From: Planctomyces sp. | Lineage (GTDB): Bacteria > Planctomycetota > Planctomycetia > Planctomycetales > Planctomycetaceae | Assembly: GCA_016795105.1 (NCBI GenBank) | Contig: JAEUIH010000008.1 | Coordinates: 124,001 to 188,000 of the forward strand | DNA: 64,000 bases | Reading direction: 5' to 3' | Part shown: positions 17,180 through 28,400 of the stretch, in pieces | Layout: every line of letters starts with the position of its first letter | How positions within the stretch are numbered: position 1 is the stretch's first letter | Made by a program: the position numbers and the translations under genes | Notes under the pieces: generated by a model | Seen by the model: the letters and a program-made list of their open reading frames with translations, nothing else | What the model was told of the DNA's origin: nothing | Databases searched by the model: none

Positions 17180-18217
17180 TCAGATGATATAGAGCAGTGG
17201 GAAGAGGAAGATCCAGACAAGGTCCACAAAGTGCCAGTAGAGGCCGCTGTTCTCGACCCAGTCCGTCCACTTTTCATCAAGCTTAGATCCCTGCATGATC
17301 GCAAGAATGAAAAGAATCATCCCCACAATCACATGAATCGCATGAAAGCCCGTCATCAGGAAGTATGTTGAAGCAAACAGGTTACCGTACAAAACAGGAT
17401 GCGGATCAAACACACCGGCGGCTACGAATGACCCGTACTTTTCATTCTGTTTCAGCTTCGTCACAAAGTCACTGACTTCAGCAAGCGTCAGCACAGGAAG
17501 CTTTTCACCTTCCGCCAGCTTCGATCGAGCTTCAGTGTACGCAGGCCCCATAGCAGGCACGGTCATTGAGACGTTTGAAACCATGTGGTCGTGCAGATCC
17601 ATATACTGCCGAAACAGTTCAACGTCCACAATGGCGGACGCCTTCAGATCTTCGCGGTTCTTCGCGTCGGTTCCGGCTCCGTATTCCTCGATCTTTGTGA
17701 CGACAACTTTAAAGTCATTTGCTTCAGCAACTTCGATAACACCGGCGTCCGTGTAAGCGCTGAAGCGGCTTCGAACGACGGATTCCAATTCCCGGTCAAC
17801 CTTGCGAATTGCCTGTCGAGGATTCTCGGGAATATGTCCCGGAAGAATATCGTGTGCAAACTTGCCGTAGTATTCAACACTCTTGATTCCAAGGAACAAA
17901 CATGCCAGCAACAAGGTTCCGATCAGGTATGTTCGAGCCTTTGCAAAGTTCTTTTGGGACATTGCTTCGTGAGCAACAACCACCAGATAGCTCGACACGA
18001 TCAGCACGAATGTGTTGATACCACCGGCGATCACATTGATGTGCGTATCATCCGGACTGGTTGGCCAACCGTCTGAGCCCACGCGCAAGACAATGTACGA
18101 CCCAATGAAGGCCGTAAAAAACATGATCTCAGTGCCGAGGAACAGCCACATCCCGAGTTTTGAGTTCGGAATTGGAATCCCCATTTTCAGAGCAGTTGGC
18201 TGAGCAGAGTGAGACAT
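17180..18217 (-). CDS. coxC: Cytochrome c oxidase subunit III with large insertion
   Basis: 345 residues. The N-terminal helices ([21 protein letters not shown]) and the C-terminal ones ([20 protein letters not shown], then [17 protein letters not shown]) are typical of subunit III. Between them, about residues 118-275 form an extra polar domain with charged helices. Ordinary bacterial subunit III of this type is near 200 residues and lacks it. The insertion sits where a short loop normally joins two helices, so it should face one side of the membrane, probably the periplasm. Its function is unknown; docking of the neighbouring multiheme cytochromes is one guess. Confidence 0.93.
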   Translation of the reverse strand: MSHSAQPTALKMGIPIPNSKLGMWLFLGTEIMFFTAFIGSYIVLRVGSDGWPTSPDDTHINVIAGGINTFVLIVSSYLVVVAHEAMSQKNFAKARTYLIGTLLLACLFLGIKSVEYYGKFAHDILPGHIPENPRQAIRKVDRELESVVRSRFSAYTDAGVIEVAEANDFKVVVTKIEEYGAGTDAKNREDLKASAIVDVELFRQYMDLHDHMVSNVSMTVPAMGPAYTEARSKLAEGEKLPVLTLAEVSDFVTKLKQNEKYGSFVAAGVFDPHPVLYGNLFASTYFLMTGFHAIHVIVGMILFILAIMQGSKLDEKWTDWVENSGLYWHFVDLVWIFLFPLLYII

Positions 18218-18233
18218 GATCGTTTGAGTTCAG

Positions 18234-19184
18234 TCAAAAAGAGGACGTCAACCGTACAAAATCCAAGACCAGACAAAACAGCAGCGACGGCAAACACAGC
18301 AAAGAACCCAACATCAACTGTCGAGCACGCTGATCATTTCGCTGCTGCCAAAATCGAACCGTGAGCCAAAGATAGCCAAGCGACATCACCACTGCGGCAC
18401 ATAAATATCCCGCACCGGCAAGTCCGATAAAGCGTGGAACACAACACACAGGCACAAAGGCGGCGGCGTAGCAGAGAGCAAGTAATCCTGCTCTACTGCC
18501 TTCGTCTTCGTAGGATGGCAGCATCTTCAAACCCGCCTGACGATACTGATCTCGATAGATCCACCCGATCGCCAGAAAATGTGGAAACTGCCAAACAAAA
18601 AACAGCGCAAACAAAGCCAGCGCTTCCATACCCGGAGCACGACCGGCTGCAAACCACCCAAGTACCGGCGGCATTGCGCCAGGCACAGCACCAATCGTTG
18701 TACAAAACGCGGTGCGCCTCTTTAGAGGTGTATAGATTGCTACATACGTCGCCATCGTCAGAAGTGAAACGACCCACGTCAATACATTCACCCGGAGAAG
18801 CAGAACTGCACTACCGATCGCGATTGCAGTGCATCCGAAGAGCCATCCCTCCAACGGAGAAATTCGACCTGTCACCAGCGGGCGTTCTTCGGTTCGACTC
18901 ATCACTCCGTCCGAACCCCGCTCAATAACCTGATTCAGAATGCTCGACGCGGCAACAAAACAAACTATCCCAAGGATTGAGTTCACCATCAGCGACCAGT
19001 CGATATCAGCGGTTGATCCAAGTGTGAATCCCGCAGCAATAGAAACAGCCGACATCACTGCAATTCGCGGTCGACACAAACCCGCATAATCACTGATCTT
19101 TAATCCGAGTGCCGAACGTGAACGTTCCTCGGATTTCCCGGTGAGTACGGTCGCATCAGCAGTGACTGGAGAAACAACACTCAT
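18234..19184 (-). CDS. ctaB: Heme O synthase (protoheme IX farnesyltransferase)
   Basis: 316-residue polytopic membrane enzyme of the UbiA family that adds farnesyl to heme B. The prenyl-diphosphate site reads NQVIERGSDGVMSRTEERPL, where the first Asp of the usual motif is Glu. A second Asp-rich region is FLAIGWIYRDQYRQAGLKML. The product feeds CtaA, whose gene ends by overlapping the ctaB start by four bases. The heme A made serves the oxidase subunit I encoded in the same operon. Confidence 0.94.
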   Translation of the reverse strand: MSVVSPVTADATVLTGKSEERSRSALGLKISDYAGLCRPRIAVMSAVSIAAGFTLGSTADIDWSLMVNSILGIVCFVAASSILNQVIERGSDGVMSRTEERPLVTGRISPLEGWLFGCTAIAIGSAVLLLRVNVLTWVVSLLTMATYVAIYTPLKRRTAFCTTIGAVPGAMPPVLGWFAAGRAPGMEALALFALFFVWQFPHFLAIGWIYRDQYRQAGLKMLPSYEDEGSRAGLLALCYAAAFVPVCCVPRFIGLAGAGYLCAAVVMSLGYLWLTVRFWQQRNDQRARQLMLGSLLCLPSLLFCLVLDFVRLTSSF

Positions 19185-20203
19185 CGGCGATCTCCAGGCT
19201 CAATCGGCGCCACTGCAAGAGACTTTGGCAACCGGTCAGCAAACCGAAGATTCTGAAATCCGCCACTCTGAATAATGACGTACACTCTGGCAGCACTGAT
19301 AAACGTCGATGCAAGCAGAAACATACCTACGACTGTATGAGAAGAGCAGATCACAGCCTGAGCCAACGAGCCACTCACCGCAACGTAGCCAATCGGTGGC
19401 CAGCCAAACCGCAGCAGATAAGACCCAAGTCCGAGCATCACCTGAAATGCAAGTGAAGCGATGATCAGCCATCCGGAGTGATTCAAGATCTTCGCATCAC
19501 TTCGAAGCAGAACCCATGAGGCTGCAATTCCAAGCAACGCAGTGACGACAGCGCCTGCGATATGTTCATCCACGAGGGTATGAAGATGACGTAATGCACC
19601 GCCAAGCAGATACTGGCCCATCACAACAACGGGCAACACCAGAATTACAGCCAGACCGCCAATCGTCGTCCTTCGCTCAACTGTCGAGCAGACGCTCTTC
19701 CAGGACGGCCGAGTAAACACGAGAAACCCCACACACAAACAGAAGAACAGAGACCCGGTTACGCTATGCAGCATCGCGAGTACCTGCTTGTCCATCAACA
19801 CACGAGCGCCACCCAGAAGTCCCTGTCCAATAACAGCCCCCAGAATCGAATACGCATAGACTCGAATCCACCGCTGTTTCTCAGCTCGCCATGCTGCTGC
19901 AGCAAGTCCAATACTCAGGAAGCCAATCAGCATTCCCGCAAGTCGATGCCCATGCTCCGTGAACTTTGCAGGGTTGTCGAAAATATCCTTGAACCATGGG
20001 TACAACAACATGTTGTGCCCATCCGACGACGGCCAATCAGCGAACGCCATCCCTGCTTTCAGAGTTGTCACAAGCGCGCCGACAGAGATCGGAACCAGCG
20101 ACAGGAAGCATACTGCCCCCGCCAGTTTCCGAACTCTCGGATGAATTGTGTTTGAACTCTGATCCACGACAAGTACCTGATTGAACAACCGGTCGAACAA
20201 CAA
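19181..20203 (-). CDS. ctaA: Heme A synthase (CtaA/COX15)
   Basis: 340 residues with eight expected membrane helices. The conserved His residues are in EHGHRLAGMLIGF, LHSVTGSLFF, HTLVDEHIAGAVV and SSHTVVGMFLL, the pattern of the internally duplicated CtaA fold that binds heme B and heme O. It oxidises the methyl group of heme O to make heme A. It lies four bases after coxA and overlaps ctaB, showing tight coupling. Confidence 0.94.
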   Translation of the reverse strand: MLFDRLFNQVLVVDQSSNTIHPRVRKLAGAVCFLSLVPISVGALVTTLKAGMAFADWPSSDGHNMLLYPWFKDIFDNPAKFTEHGHRLAGMLIGFLSIGLAAAAWRAEKQRWIRVYAYSILGAVIGQGLLGGARVLMDKQVLAMLHSVTGSLFFCLCVGFLVFTRPSWKSVCSTVERRTTIGGLAVILVLPVVVMGQYLLGGALRHLHTLVDEHIAGAVVTALLGIAASWVLLRSDAKILNHSGWLIIASLAFQVMLGLGSYLLRFGWPPIGYVAVSGSLAQAVICSSHTVVGMFLLASTFISAARVYVIIQSGGFQNLRFADRLPKSLAVAPIEPGDRR

Positions 20204-20206
20204 ACG

Positions 20207-22039
20207 CTAATGGTGAGCCGGATCTGCTTTCTTCACACCCGCTGGTGGGGGCGAAGTCTGAAGAATGAAGTCCTGCCCAAGTGCCTCTGCCTCAGGTGAT
20301 GAATACTCATAGGGGCCTCGATAGCAAACAGGGGGCTCATCAAAGTTGCCGTGTCCTGGTGGAGATGGAGCACTCCACTCCAGACCGTTGGCATTCCATG
20401 GGTTTCTGCCGGCCTTTTCTCCAAACAGGATGCTGTAGGCAAAATTGCCGAGCAACAGGAACTGAGCACAACCCATCAGAATTGCGGAGAACGTCATGAA
20501 CTGGTTCATCGGCAACAGATGTTCGAGGTACGTATGGAAGTACGGGTCGGCATATCGCCGTGGCATTCCCGCGATCCCCAGCAGGTGCATCGGGAAGAAG
20601 GTTCCGTTCATGCCCGCAAAAGTGAGTACGAAGTGTACCTTGGCCACTTTGTCATTCATCAGCCGACCGAACATCTTGGGGAACCAGAACTGAATCGCCG
20701 CAAACACGCCAAACAGCGTCGCCCCAAAGAGCACATAGTGGAAGTGGGCAACAATGAAGTACGTGTCGTGGAAATAAATATCCACTGGCACTGCCGCCAT
20801 AAAGATCCCACTCAATCCACCCACGATGAACAAAGCTACAAACCCGGCACAGTTCAACATCACTGCATTGAATTTCACATTGCCGTCATAAATCGTTCCA
20901 ATCCAGTTGAACGTCTTGATCGCCGATGGAAGTGCGATCATCATCGTGGACGTCATAAACGTCATACCGAGAGCTGGGTTCATACCGCTGGTAAACATGT
21001 GGTGTCCCCAAACGATAAATCCGAGTCCTGCGATTGCAGCCATCGAATAAACCATTGGCTTGTAACCGAAGACCGGCTTACGACACATGCAGGACAACAT
21101 GTCTGAAACCATACCCATCGCAGGCAGCAACATAATGTAAACAGCCGGATGAGAATAAAACCAAAACAGATGCTGCCATAGCAGAGGCTGACCACCACCC
21201 ACTGTCGGTTCAGCGTTGTTTACGATGATCTCTGACGGAACAAAGAAAACCGTTCCCAGAAGTCGATCTGTCACCAGCATGAAGCCTGCTGCTGTCAGTA
21301 CTGGCAACGCAAAAGCCTGAAGGATCGCGGTAATGAACATTGACCAGATGGTGAGAGGCATCCTGAACAACGTCATCCCCGGTGCACGCATATTGATGAT
21401 TGTGGTCATGTAATTCACAGACCCCATCATCGAGCTCACACCCACGAGCGTCAGTCCGAACAACCACCATGTTTGAGCATCTCCTGACCCAGGAGCTGCC
21501 TCCATAATCGCACTCAGAATCGGATACGACGTCCACCCACCGGCAGGACCGGCGGTCGCTCCACCAATGAAGAAGCTTGTTCCAAAACAGAAGATTGCCG
21601 GCCACATGAACCAGTAACTCAGCATATTCAATACAGGAAACGCCATATCGTCCGCACCGATCTGCAGAGGAATCAGGAAGTTCCCAAACGCACCGGCAAG
21701 GACCGGAATGATCACAAGGAAAATCATTACCGACGCATGCATCGTGAACAGCATGGTGTAGAACTCTGGGCTGATCTGGCCGCCCTCAGTACGGAACAGT
21801 CCAAAGATATCTCCAAGGAAGGGCATATTCTCCCATGGAAACGCAAGTTGCCAACGAACGGCAAGCGCGAGTGCGCCTCCGACCATCAGCATCAACAATG
21901 TCGTTACCAGGAACTGAATGCCAATCACTTTATGGTCTGTTGAGAAAACGTACTTCTTGATGAAGCCGATCTCGTGATGACCATGTCCATGGCTGTCGGC
22001 ATGATCGTGACCGTGTAATGCCGGACTTACAGTCGCCAT
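20207..22039 (-). CDS. coxA: Cytochrome c oxidase subunit I (A2-like)
   Basis: 610 residues from the ATG at 22039. Heme-copper oxidase core with HDTYFIVAHFHYVLFGA (CuB and heme a3 ligands) and FWFYSHPAVYIMLLPAMG (CuB His-Tyr pair). The residue after HP is Ala rather than the Glu of A1 oxidases, and Tyr-Ser precedes it; this is the hallmark of the A2 subfamily, where the YS pair replaces the Glu in the D channel. The N-terminus is His-rich (HGHDHADSHGHGHHEIG), a possible metal-binding tail. It receives electrons from subunit II encoded just upstream. Confidence 0.96.
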   Translation of the reverse strand: MATVSPALHGHDHADSHGHGHHEIGFIKKYVFSTDHKVIGIQFLVTTLLMLMVGGALALAVRWQLAFPWENMPFLGDIFGLFRTEGGQISPEFYTMLFTMHASVMIFLVIIPVLAGAFGNFLIPLQIGADDMAFPVLNMLSYWFMWPAIFCFGTSFFIGGATAGPAGGWTSYPILSAIMEAAPGSGDAQTWWLFGLTLVGVSSMMGSVNYMTTIINMRAPGMTLFRMPLTIWSMFITAILQAFALPVLTAAGFMLVTDRLLGTVFFVPSEIIVNNAEPTVGGGQPLLWQHLFWFYSHPAVYIMLLPAMGMVSDMLSCMCRKPVFGYKPMVYSMAAIAGLGFIVWGHHMFTSGMNPALGMTFMTSTMMIALPSAIKTFNWIGTIYDGNVKFNAVMLNCAGFVALFIVGGLSGIFMAAVPVDIYFHDTYFIVAHFHYVLFGATLFGVFAAIQFWFPKMFGRLMNDKVAKVHFVLTFAGMNGTFFPMHLLGIAGMPRRYADPYFHTYLEHLLPMNQFMTFSAILMGCAQFLLLGNFAYSILFGEKAGRNPWNANGLEWSAPSPPGHGNFDEPPVCYRGPYEYSSPEAEALGQDFILQTSPPPAGVKKADPAHH

Positions 22040-22130
22040 CCCGTCTCTACCCCTTAACACATCAACGAAAACTTCAAACTGCGAACTCTTGATCTATCCA
22101 AGTACTAATGCTCGGGATGACCCGCGGCAA

Positions 22131-22934
22131 TTATTCTTCTTCAGCTGCTTCTTCAACAAACCCATCTTCTGTTTGTTCTTCCTGAAGCTTCCTCATATAC
22201 GCATCAACAGCCTGTTGAGATTCCACGACAATTCGGGCCTTCATCTTGTAATGGCCCCAGCCACACAACTCTGCACACGTCACGTCGTAGTTGCCGGCTT
22301 TGGGAACATCAAACCAAACCGGAATGATCAAACCTGGTACTGCATCCTGTTTCAGCCGCAGCTGAGGAGCAAAGAACGCGTGCTGTACATCCTGGGTCCG
22401 CAAATTGATCTTCACGGGCCTTCCCGCCGGGACGTGTAGCTCATTGACCATGTACAGGTCGCCAGGCTGTGCTTCGTCCTTCAGAGTTTCACCAATCGCA
22501 GGGTAACGTACACGCCATTCAAACTGACGTGCCATGAACTCCGCAACAGATCCCTGCTTCGTCTCTTCCGGATAAAATGACTGGACGCGGTACTCGGCCC
22601 ACACATCCATCTGATACAGGGCAATGAACAACAAAACAAAGGCTGGAACAATTGTCCAGATGAGCTCGAGACTGTGACTACCGTGTGAGTAAAAGGCCTT
22701 CTTATCATCGCCCTTCGACGCAGCCTGCCATAAGACCCACCCCAACGCGAAGTTGGTACCGATGAAGGTCACAGTCACAATTCCAAGGATCAGTTCAAAC
22801 AGACCCTGGATTCGTTCTCCCATCTGCGTGCCTGGAGGGCCTGGAAACCACCATCCCTGAGACGGAGCCATCACGCACAGCACCAGCGCCACGACTGGCC
22901 AGAACCAGAAAAATATCGCCCAGAACTTTTTCAC
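22131..22934 (-). CDS. coxB: Cytochrome c oxidase subunit II
   Basis: 267 residues. Two membrane helices (about 10-25 and 45-70, with a further hydrophobic stretch near 95) precede a cupredoxin domain that carries the CuA centre: DVQHAFF supplies the first His, and CAELCGWGHYKM the two Cys, second His and Met. No CxxCH is present, so heme c must come from separate proteins, such as the diheme lipoprotein encoded next. GTG at 22934 is the best start because CGGAG lies nine bases upstream; the TTG at 22943 would touch it. The tail is very acidic. Confidence 0.95.
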   Translation of the reverse strand: MKKFWAIFFWFWPVVALVLCVMAPSQGWWFPGPPGTQMGERIQGLFELILGIVTVTFIGTNFALGWVLWQAASKGDDKKAFYSHGSHSLELIWTIVPAFVLLFIALYQMDVWAEYRVQSFYPEETKQGSVAEFMARQFEWRVRYPAIGETLKDEAQPGDLYMVNELHVPAGRPVKINLRTQDVQHAFFAPQLRLKQDAVPGLIIPVWFDVPKAGNYDVTCAELCGWGHYKMKARIVVESQQAVDAYMRKLQEEQTEDGFVEEAAEEE

Positions 22935-22995
22935 TTCAAACAACTCCGATCGATGGTCCGACCATGGTCGCTGTTAATCGCAACACTAAGGAAAC

Positions 22996-24423
22996 TTATT
23001 CCGCCGCCGCAGGTGCTACCGGAGTCGCCGGTGCAATTGAACCAGGGGAAACCCCAGGCTCCGCTTCAAAAGGAATGCTCAATACATAATTCACGATATG
23101 CCAAACGTCTTCATTCGAAAACACCGTCTTAAAGGCCGGCATTTTTGTGCCTTTAATTCCTTCATTCATACGGCAGAACAAATCAATCGGACGGCGTCCG
23201 CCGCGATAGATCCCCTGTGTCAGGTTACGAGGCTTTGTTACATTGCCCCATTCATCATGCAAACCCGCTTCGGGATACAATGCATCGGCATCGGGCAGCT
23301 TTTCGAAAATCGTTGTCTGTGGCCCATTCCCTTCACCAGACACTCCGTGACAGTCGGCACACTTTGACAGGTACAGTTCTCGTCCACGTCGACGACTTTC
23401 AGGACTATCTGCAACGCGACCAACAGTCGGTGCTACAAGTGCCTCCTCCGTGTCCGCTGTCGACCACGCTTCTGCAAGTTCATCGCCAGCAGAATTTGCG
23501 ACGTCTGAGAAGTCCTCGGTAAGAAACGCAGTCAAAGCTTCAATGATCTCGCTTCTCTTTGTTCCGCTTGCTGTCTGATCGGCCACTGATGCCTTGGAAT
23601 AGTCGACACTCAACTCAGTGACGAGCTTCCTTTCGAATTCACCCCGCATTGCCAGAAACCGAACATACTCAACGATGGCGTAAAGCTCATCATCCTTCAA
23701 CAGAAGGAACGATGGCATATAAGTTCCTGGAATGCCGTACTTCAAAATCCTGGACAGGTCTTCACGGCTCGCCTTCGACGAAGAATTCGTAGACGTGAAT
23801 TTGAATACACCGTGCCGATAATCTCGGGGACGTGGATTCAGATATTCGGCCGTCGGCCCAGCCCCGTCCCCACTGGTTCCGTGGCAGTGGCTGCAATGGC
23901 GCTGATAAAGCACACGACCGTTTCGAATCACTTCGCCGCCGCCAATCACAACCTGATCACCCTGTGCCGGTGAGCCCGTCAGGGCAGATACCAGAGTGGC
24001 CTTCCCGCTCTCGGCATCCCAGCTGAGAACTGCTGCCGTCTCGCCGGCCGCTGCCCCGCCAACAAACTGAACGGAACTGACTGCATCGCCAGAAGGGGAC
24101 GTGATCCCTTCTTCAAACTGCAGTAAAATCTCTTTAACCGCTTTACCAGACGGCGTTTCACCCACGGACGCGGTGACACCACCAAAATCGATCGGGAGTT
24201 TCGACCAGGCCTTCAAATGCTGAGGATTCCCGAATCGGTCATCCACCATCTTCTTGACGCCCGCTTGACCCTTGATGCCGCTTTGAGCTTCCGGAATCAG
24301 TGAATCAGTTTTGGCACTGTAGACAAATGAGGACTCCAGTCCTGATTTCGAACAACCTGCTGCCAGAGATGCCGAGATGGCAACAACAGTCAGCCAGCTA
24401 AATCTGCCGGATGTCAAGGACAT
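22996..24423 (-). CDS. Diheme c-type cytochrome lipoprotein
   Basis: 475 residues from the ATG at 24423, which follows AAAGG. The lipobox is SASLAAGC. Two heme sites are visible: CSHCHG in the middle and CADCHG in the C-terminal third, each followed by Met-containing ligand regions (GTYMPSFLLL; GTKMPAFKT). The first 160 residues have no heme and are unrecognised. Tethered to the membrane between the bc-like genes and oxidase subunit II, it is a good candidate for electron transfer to CuA. Confidence 0.9.
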   Translation of the reverse strand: MSLTSGRFSWLTVVAISASLAAGCSKSGLESSFVYSAKTDSLIPEAQSGIKGQAGVKKMVDDRFGNPQHLKAWSKLPIDFGGVTASVGETPSGKAVKEILLQFEEGITSPSGDAVSSVQFVGGAAAGETAAVLSWDAESGKATLVSALTGSPAQGDQVVIGGGEVIRNGRVLYQRHCSHCHGTSGDGAGPTAEYLNPRPRDYRHGVFKFTSTNSSSKASREDLSRILKYGIPGTYMPSFLLLKDDELYAIVEYVRFLAMRGEFERKLVTELSVDYSKASVADQTASGTKRSEIIEALTAFLTEDFSDVANSAGDELAEAWSTADTEEALVAPTVGRVADSPESRRRGRELYLSKCADCHGVSGEGNGPQTTIFEKLPDADALYPEAGLHDEWGNVTKPRNLTQGIYRGGRRPIDLFCRMNEGIKGTKMPAFKTVFSNEDVWHIVNYVLSIPFEAEPGVSPGSIAPATPVAPAAAE

Positions 24424-24526
24424 TCCAAACACCTTTGAACTCTTTGCCTCTAAAACAATCGCCTAACCAACTGCTCACGCAGCCTGTGATTCAGGTCACT
24501 GATCACAGACAAAACCACTCGAACCT

Positions 24527-25405
24527 CTACAACTTCAGCCGATCCACTGCCAGGGGAATTTCCTGAGTCGTGGTTTCACCTGGCTTAATAGTCACTTCAA
24601 GCTTTCGCTCGATGAAATTCCCATTTACAGACTCGTGCCAAACCAGGAACGTATGCTTACCAGGCGGCAAGTCTGAAATTGTGAAGTTGCCCTCAGCATC
24701 GCTGACAGCCGCATAAGGATGATCGACCGGCAGGTGCCACGCTTTCATCCATGCGTGAAAGTCACAGGTCACCGATACAGGAACGCTCTCCGGCTTCTTG
24801 TACTGAAACGAGAGCTTTCCTTCACGGTCGTTCGGTTGAACCCCCTGATTCAACGCATCGTTCTTTGCGGGGTAGGTATGCGTATTATGAGCAACCGCAT
24901 CGGCACTGAGTACCTTAACCGTTCTCTTAACAGGCACGACCATCGCATGGGGAAGGAACTGACAATTCTTTTGGTCGAAAATGACGGCTTCATCAGACTC
25001 TGGAAGTGGCGTCCCGCCCTTCGGTGGTGACTTGAGCCAAATGAATACATTAGCGACGCCGCCAGCAGGCGACACCACCAGCCGTTCATCCGCTACGTCG
25101 ACCGCAGCACAAACCTCGGCGTCCTTGACATTTGAACCCTTTGCAACCAGCAGACTGAGGCTCGGAGCTGTACCAACCAGTTTCACCTGCCCCGTAAATG
25201 TTCCTGGTCCAGCACCTCCGGTCGCCGATTCCGCGGTCGCATCGGCTGACCCTTCAGCAGCTTCTCCCGAAGGCTCGGCCGCAGACGCATCTGCGGCGAG
25301 TACTGTTACTTCGGGAACAACTCCCGCGCCACCGCCATACTCTGTGCAGCCTGCTGCAGCCAACAGGAACGCAGCCACGCAAGTGTAAACAGTCTGTCGA
25401 ATCAT
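24527..25405 (-). CDS. Cupredoxin-like lipoprotein
   Basis: About 292 residues from the ATG at 25405; the frame extends to 25468. The lipobox is LLAAAGC, followed by an Ala/Glu/Ser-rich linker. The folded part has a plastocyanin-like order: FIWLKSPP, then KNCQFLPHAM, AVAHNTHTYPA and TCDFHAWMKAWHLPVDHPY, with His, Cys, His and Met in positions that could hold copper. A carboxypeptidase-regulatory type beta domain (FTISDLPPGKHTFLVWHE) ends it. In this operon it may carry electrons or be a structural partner of the multiheme cytochrome. Copper binding is inferred. Confidence 0.75.
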   Translation of the reverse strand: MIRQTVYTCVAAFLLAAAGCTEYGGGAGVVPEVTVLAADASAAEPSGEAAEGSADATAESATGGAGPGTFTGQVKLVGTAPSLSLLVAKGSNVKDAEVCAAVDVADERLVVSPAGGVANVFIWLKSPPKGGTPLPESDEAVIFDQKNCQFLPHAMVVPVKRTVKVLSADAVAHNTHTYPAKNDALNQGVQPNDREGKLSFQYKKPESVPVSVTCDFHAWMKAWHLPVDHPYAAVSDAEGNFTISDLPPGKHTFLVWHESVNGNFIERKLEVTIKPGETTTQEIPLAVDRLKL

Positions 25406-25474
25406 CTTATTTACAACCGTCCTGAGTAACTTCGTCAAATCAAACATCTCACAGGAACCACCAACCACAAAAAC

Positions 25475-28400
25475 CTATTCCCCAGCTTCACCGCCAGCAG
25501 CAGGAGCCGCGGTTGGGGCGGCAGGTGGGGCGTAGACTGTTGGGCCTACATCCTCCAGCAAACGTCCATAATTCAACAGAGCATCGCGTGTTCCAATAAC
25601 CTGTGCATCAGGATCTCCGTTGAACAAGTCCGGGAACTGTGTCAGGTTATTCTTTGGGAAGTTTACTGGCATCGAAGTATATGGAGTAATCCACGTTGGC
25701 TTATACAACCAGAGCTTCACCCAATCAGAACGCAACCGTTGCTGCGCCAGATTGAGATTTGGCCCCTGGATGTCCTTCGCAGGATCACTGACTTTGAACT
25801 TACGACCACCCACTGAATGGCACTTAACACACAGCGGACCATTCAAGGATCGCCATGATTCTTCGAGGTAGTCTTCGCCTTCTGCAAGGAGACCTGCGTG
25901 GGCAACTTCCGCCTCTCGCGAGGTCAGGTAGTCGGCATCTGTCGGACCCTGCTCCTGATAAGGGAATTCAGCACCATCAACCGCAGCGAAGTAATTCGAA
26001 AGGATTTTCGCCTCTTCGCTGCTCATGTTGAATCTTGGCATACGAAGCACTGTGGTGTAACGCAGACGAGCCGGTTCCAGCAGGAACTGGTGCAACCAGG
26101 GAGTCTGCACCTTCAAGCCTTCCTGAATCAATGGTGGCGGTGACGCCTGCCATGCCAAATATGGATTCCCACTCGTCTTTGTCTCTTTCAGGTGATTGAC
26201 CAGAAACTCTGCAAAGTCTCCACCACGGGCCGGCTTCATCCCGACGAGCATTGGAGCCGCTACAGTGATGCGGGAACCAGGAAGAAGTCGCTTAGCTTCG
26301 TCGCCAGTCCCGAAATCCAGAGTCTCCCAGCTGTCAAAGCCATTCTCCTGAAACTCAGGATCTTCTTCGGGATCCGGGAATGAATATCTCAGACCTTTGA
26401 ACTTAGCAACCGGCAGTTCAACTTCCTCCTCGCCCACCTTGAACTTACGCTTCTCGCCCGTCAATGCCTGCACCGGCTTTCGGAATTGCAGCAGGAGATC
26501 GCGAGCATTCTCGTGATCCTGCTCCGTGAGCTCAGTCGCAGACAGTTCTTCCAGATTCACGCCGAAAGTGACTTCAGGAAGATCAACCATATGACAGCCG
26601 GTGCAGTTGTACTTCGCCAGCAAAGCCTCTCCTGCTAAACGGGTCTGGTCTCGTTCGTTCGGCGTGTAGACGTAGTCCGGAGCTGGAGGCTCAGCAACCA
26701 GGCCAAGGATGAACGTAGCGATCGCTTCGATCTCATCTTCTTTCAGAGGAAACTTTGGCATGCGAAGACGCTCATCGTAGCCCTTTGTTTCGGTCTTATT
26801 GAAGTCGTAACTTCGAGGCTCGCGGAGCTTCTGCCATACGAATCCTGGTCGGCCATGATGCAAAATACTGTCATAGAAATAAGCCGCAGACAACTCGGCT
26901 TCGGCTTTCTCAGGTGTCATCTGACCGAGAGCCACCAAACCGGCTTCTGCATCCTTCAGAGCAGACTCAACACGTTCGTACGTCGACTTATGTTCGGAAT
27001 CCGCAGGCTCACCGTGATGGTGCAGGAACTCTTCGATATGTTCGAAACCAAGCTTGCTGGTGTCCTTTCGACCCCAATCCTGAAGTGCGACCCCGATTGG
27101 ACGTGCCATTTCATATCCGGGCATATCGTGACATGCATAACAACCATACTTGCTGATTGTCTTGCGACCGATGTAGTCCAGTTTCATCTTTCGCCATTGT
27201 GCCGGATCAGTGACCGCCGCTCCATCATCAGTTGCAAGTGCTGCTTCATCGCCAGCGGTCTTTGCACGCGGAGTCTGGAACTGACCGCTGTTGACAATTT
27301 CAATTGCCTTAGACTGACTGAACCGAGCCTTGGTGAGGTACAGAGTCACCAGGTCATTCAGGTCTGCATCGTTCACCTCAGGCGATTTGTAGTCTCCCGT
27401 GCCTTCCTGACTCAGCAGGAATGCCACGATGTCAGCAGCCGGGTCCACCACTGAGCCGTCCGGCTGCGTGTATGAATCGAGGTAAAGGTTCGGCATCCGA
27501 GTTCGTTTATGATGCCTGTCTGGTTCACGAATCCAGGTGTAGAGCCAGTCACTGAAATTACCGGCTTCGTTCTTCTTCACCTTCTTGTGAATATCACTTA
27601 TATTGGGACCAAAGTCGGCTTTACTGCCTTCAACAGCGGAATGAGAATGGCAGGCAAGACAACCGCGTTCGGTGAAGGCCAACTTTCCTCGTTCTGCATC
27701 TGCAACATAATCGGCCGCTGGCTTCAACAGATCGAGAGGCTGAGAATCGCCAATCAAGACCTGAGCGATCCCCTGAAGTTCTGCGGCCTCGAATCTCTGA
27801 GCATCCGCATCTTCCTGGTTGGACAGATTGAAGAACTGCGGCATTCTCGTTGAAGGACGGAATCGTGATGGAATCTCTGTCCAGTAGGCGATCCACTCGG
27901 GAGTCGTCTTCTCTGCAACGTGCCTGAGGCTTGGTCCGACCTTTCGCATTTTGCCAGCGACCTGACCAGGGTCAGCGGCAATTCGATCTGCTTCGGCCTG
28001 AGTCTGAGGTTCAAGTCTCAAATCCGGGCCGATTGCCGACCCTCCGTCGAATCCATGAATCTCGTGACACCCGAAACAGCCATATTCCTTGACGAGTTCG
28101 TAACCGCGGAACACCTTTGGAGCACTGGCACCAAACTCAGGACTCACACCAAGTTCAGTTACGGAATGATGGCAACGAATGCAGGTCGACTCCGCGAATC
28201 GATTCGGCTGCATTGGGTATTCCCAGAAGTGATTTGGGTGGTACCCATACTGTTTGTGCCAGTCTTCGCCAATATGAGGATCGTTCGGAGTATGTTCTGC
28301 GTTTCGGAAACTCGTGCCTGACCCCTGTCCCTCGTGACAACTTGTACATCCAAACTTCGAAACAGGATGTGGGCTGGAAGCAGAGCAGAACAAATCATGT

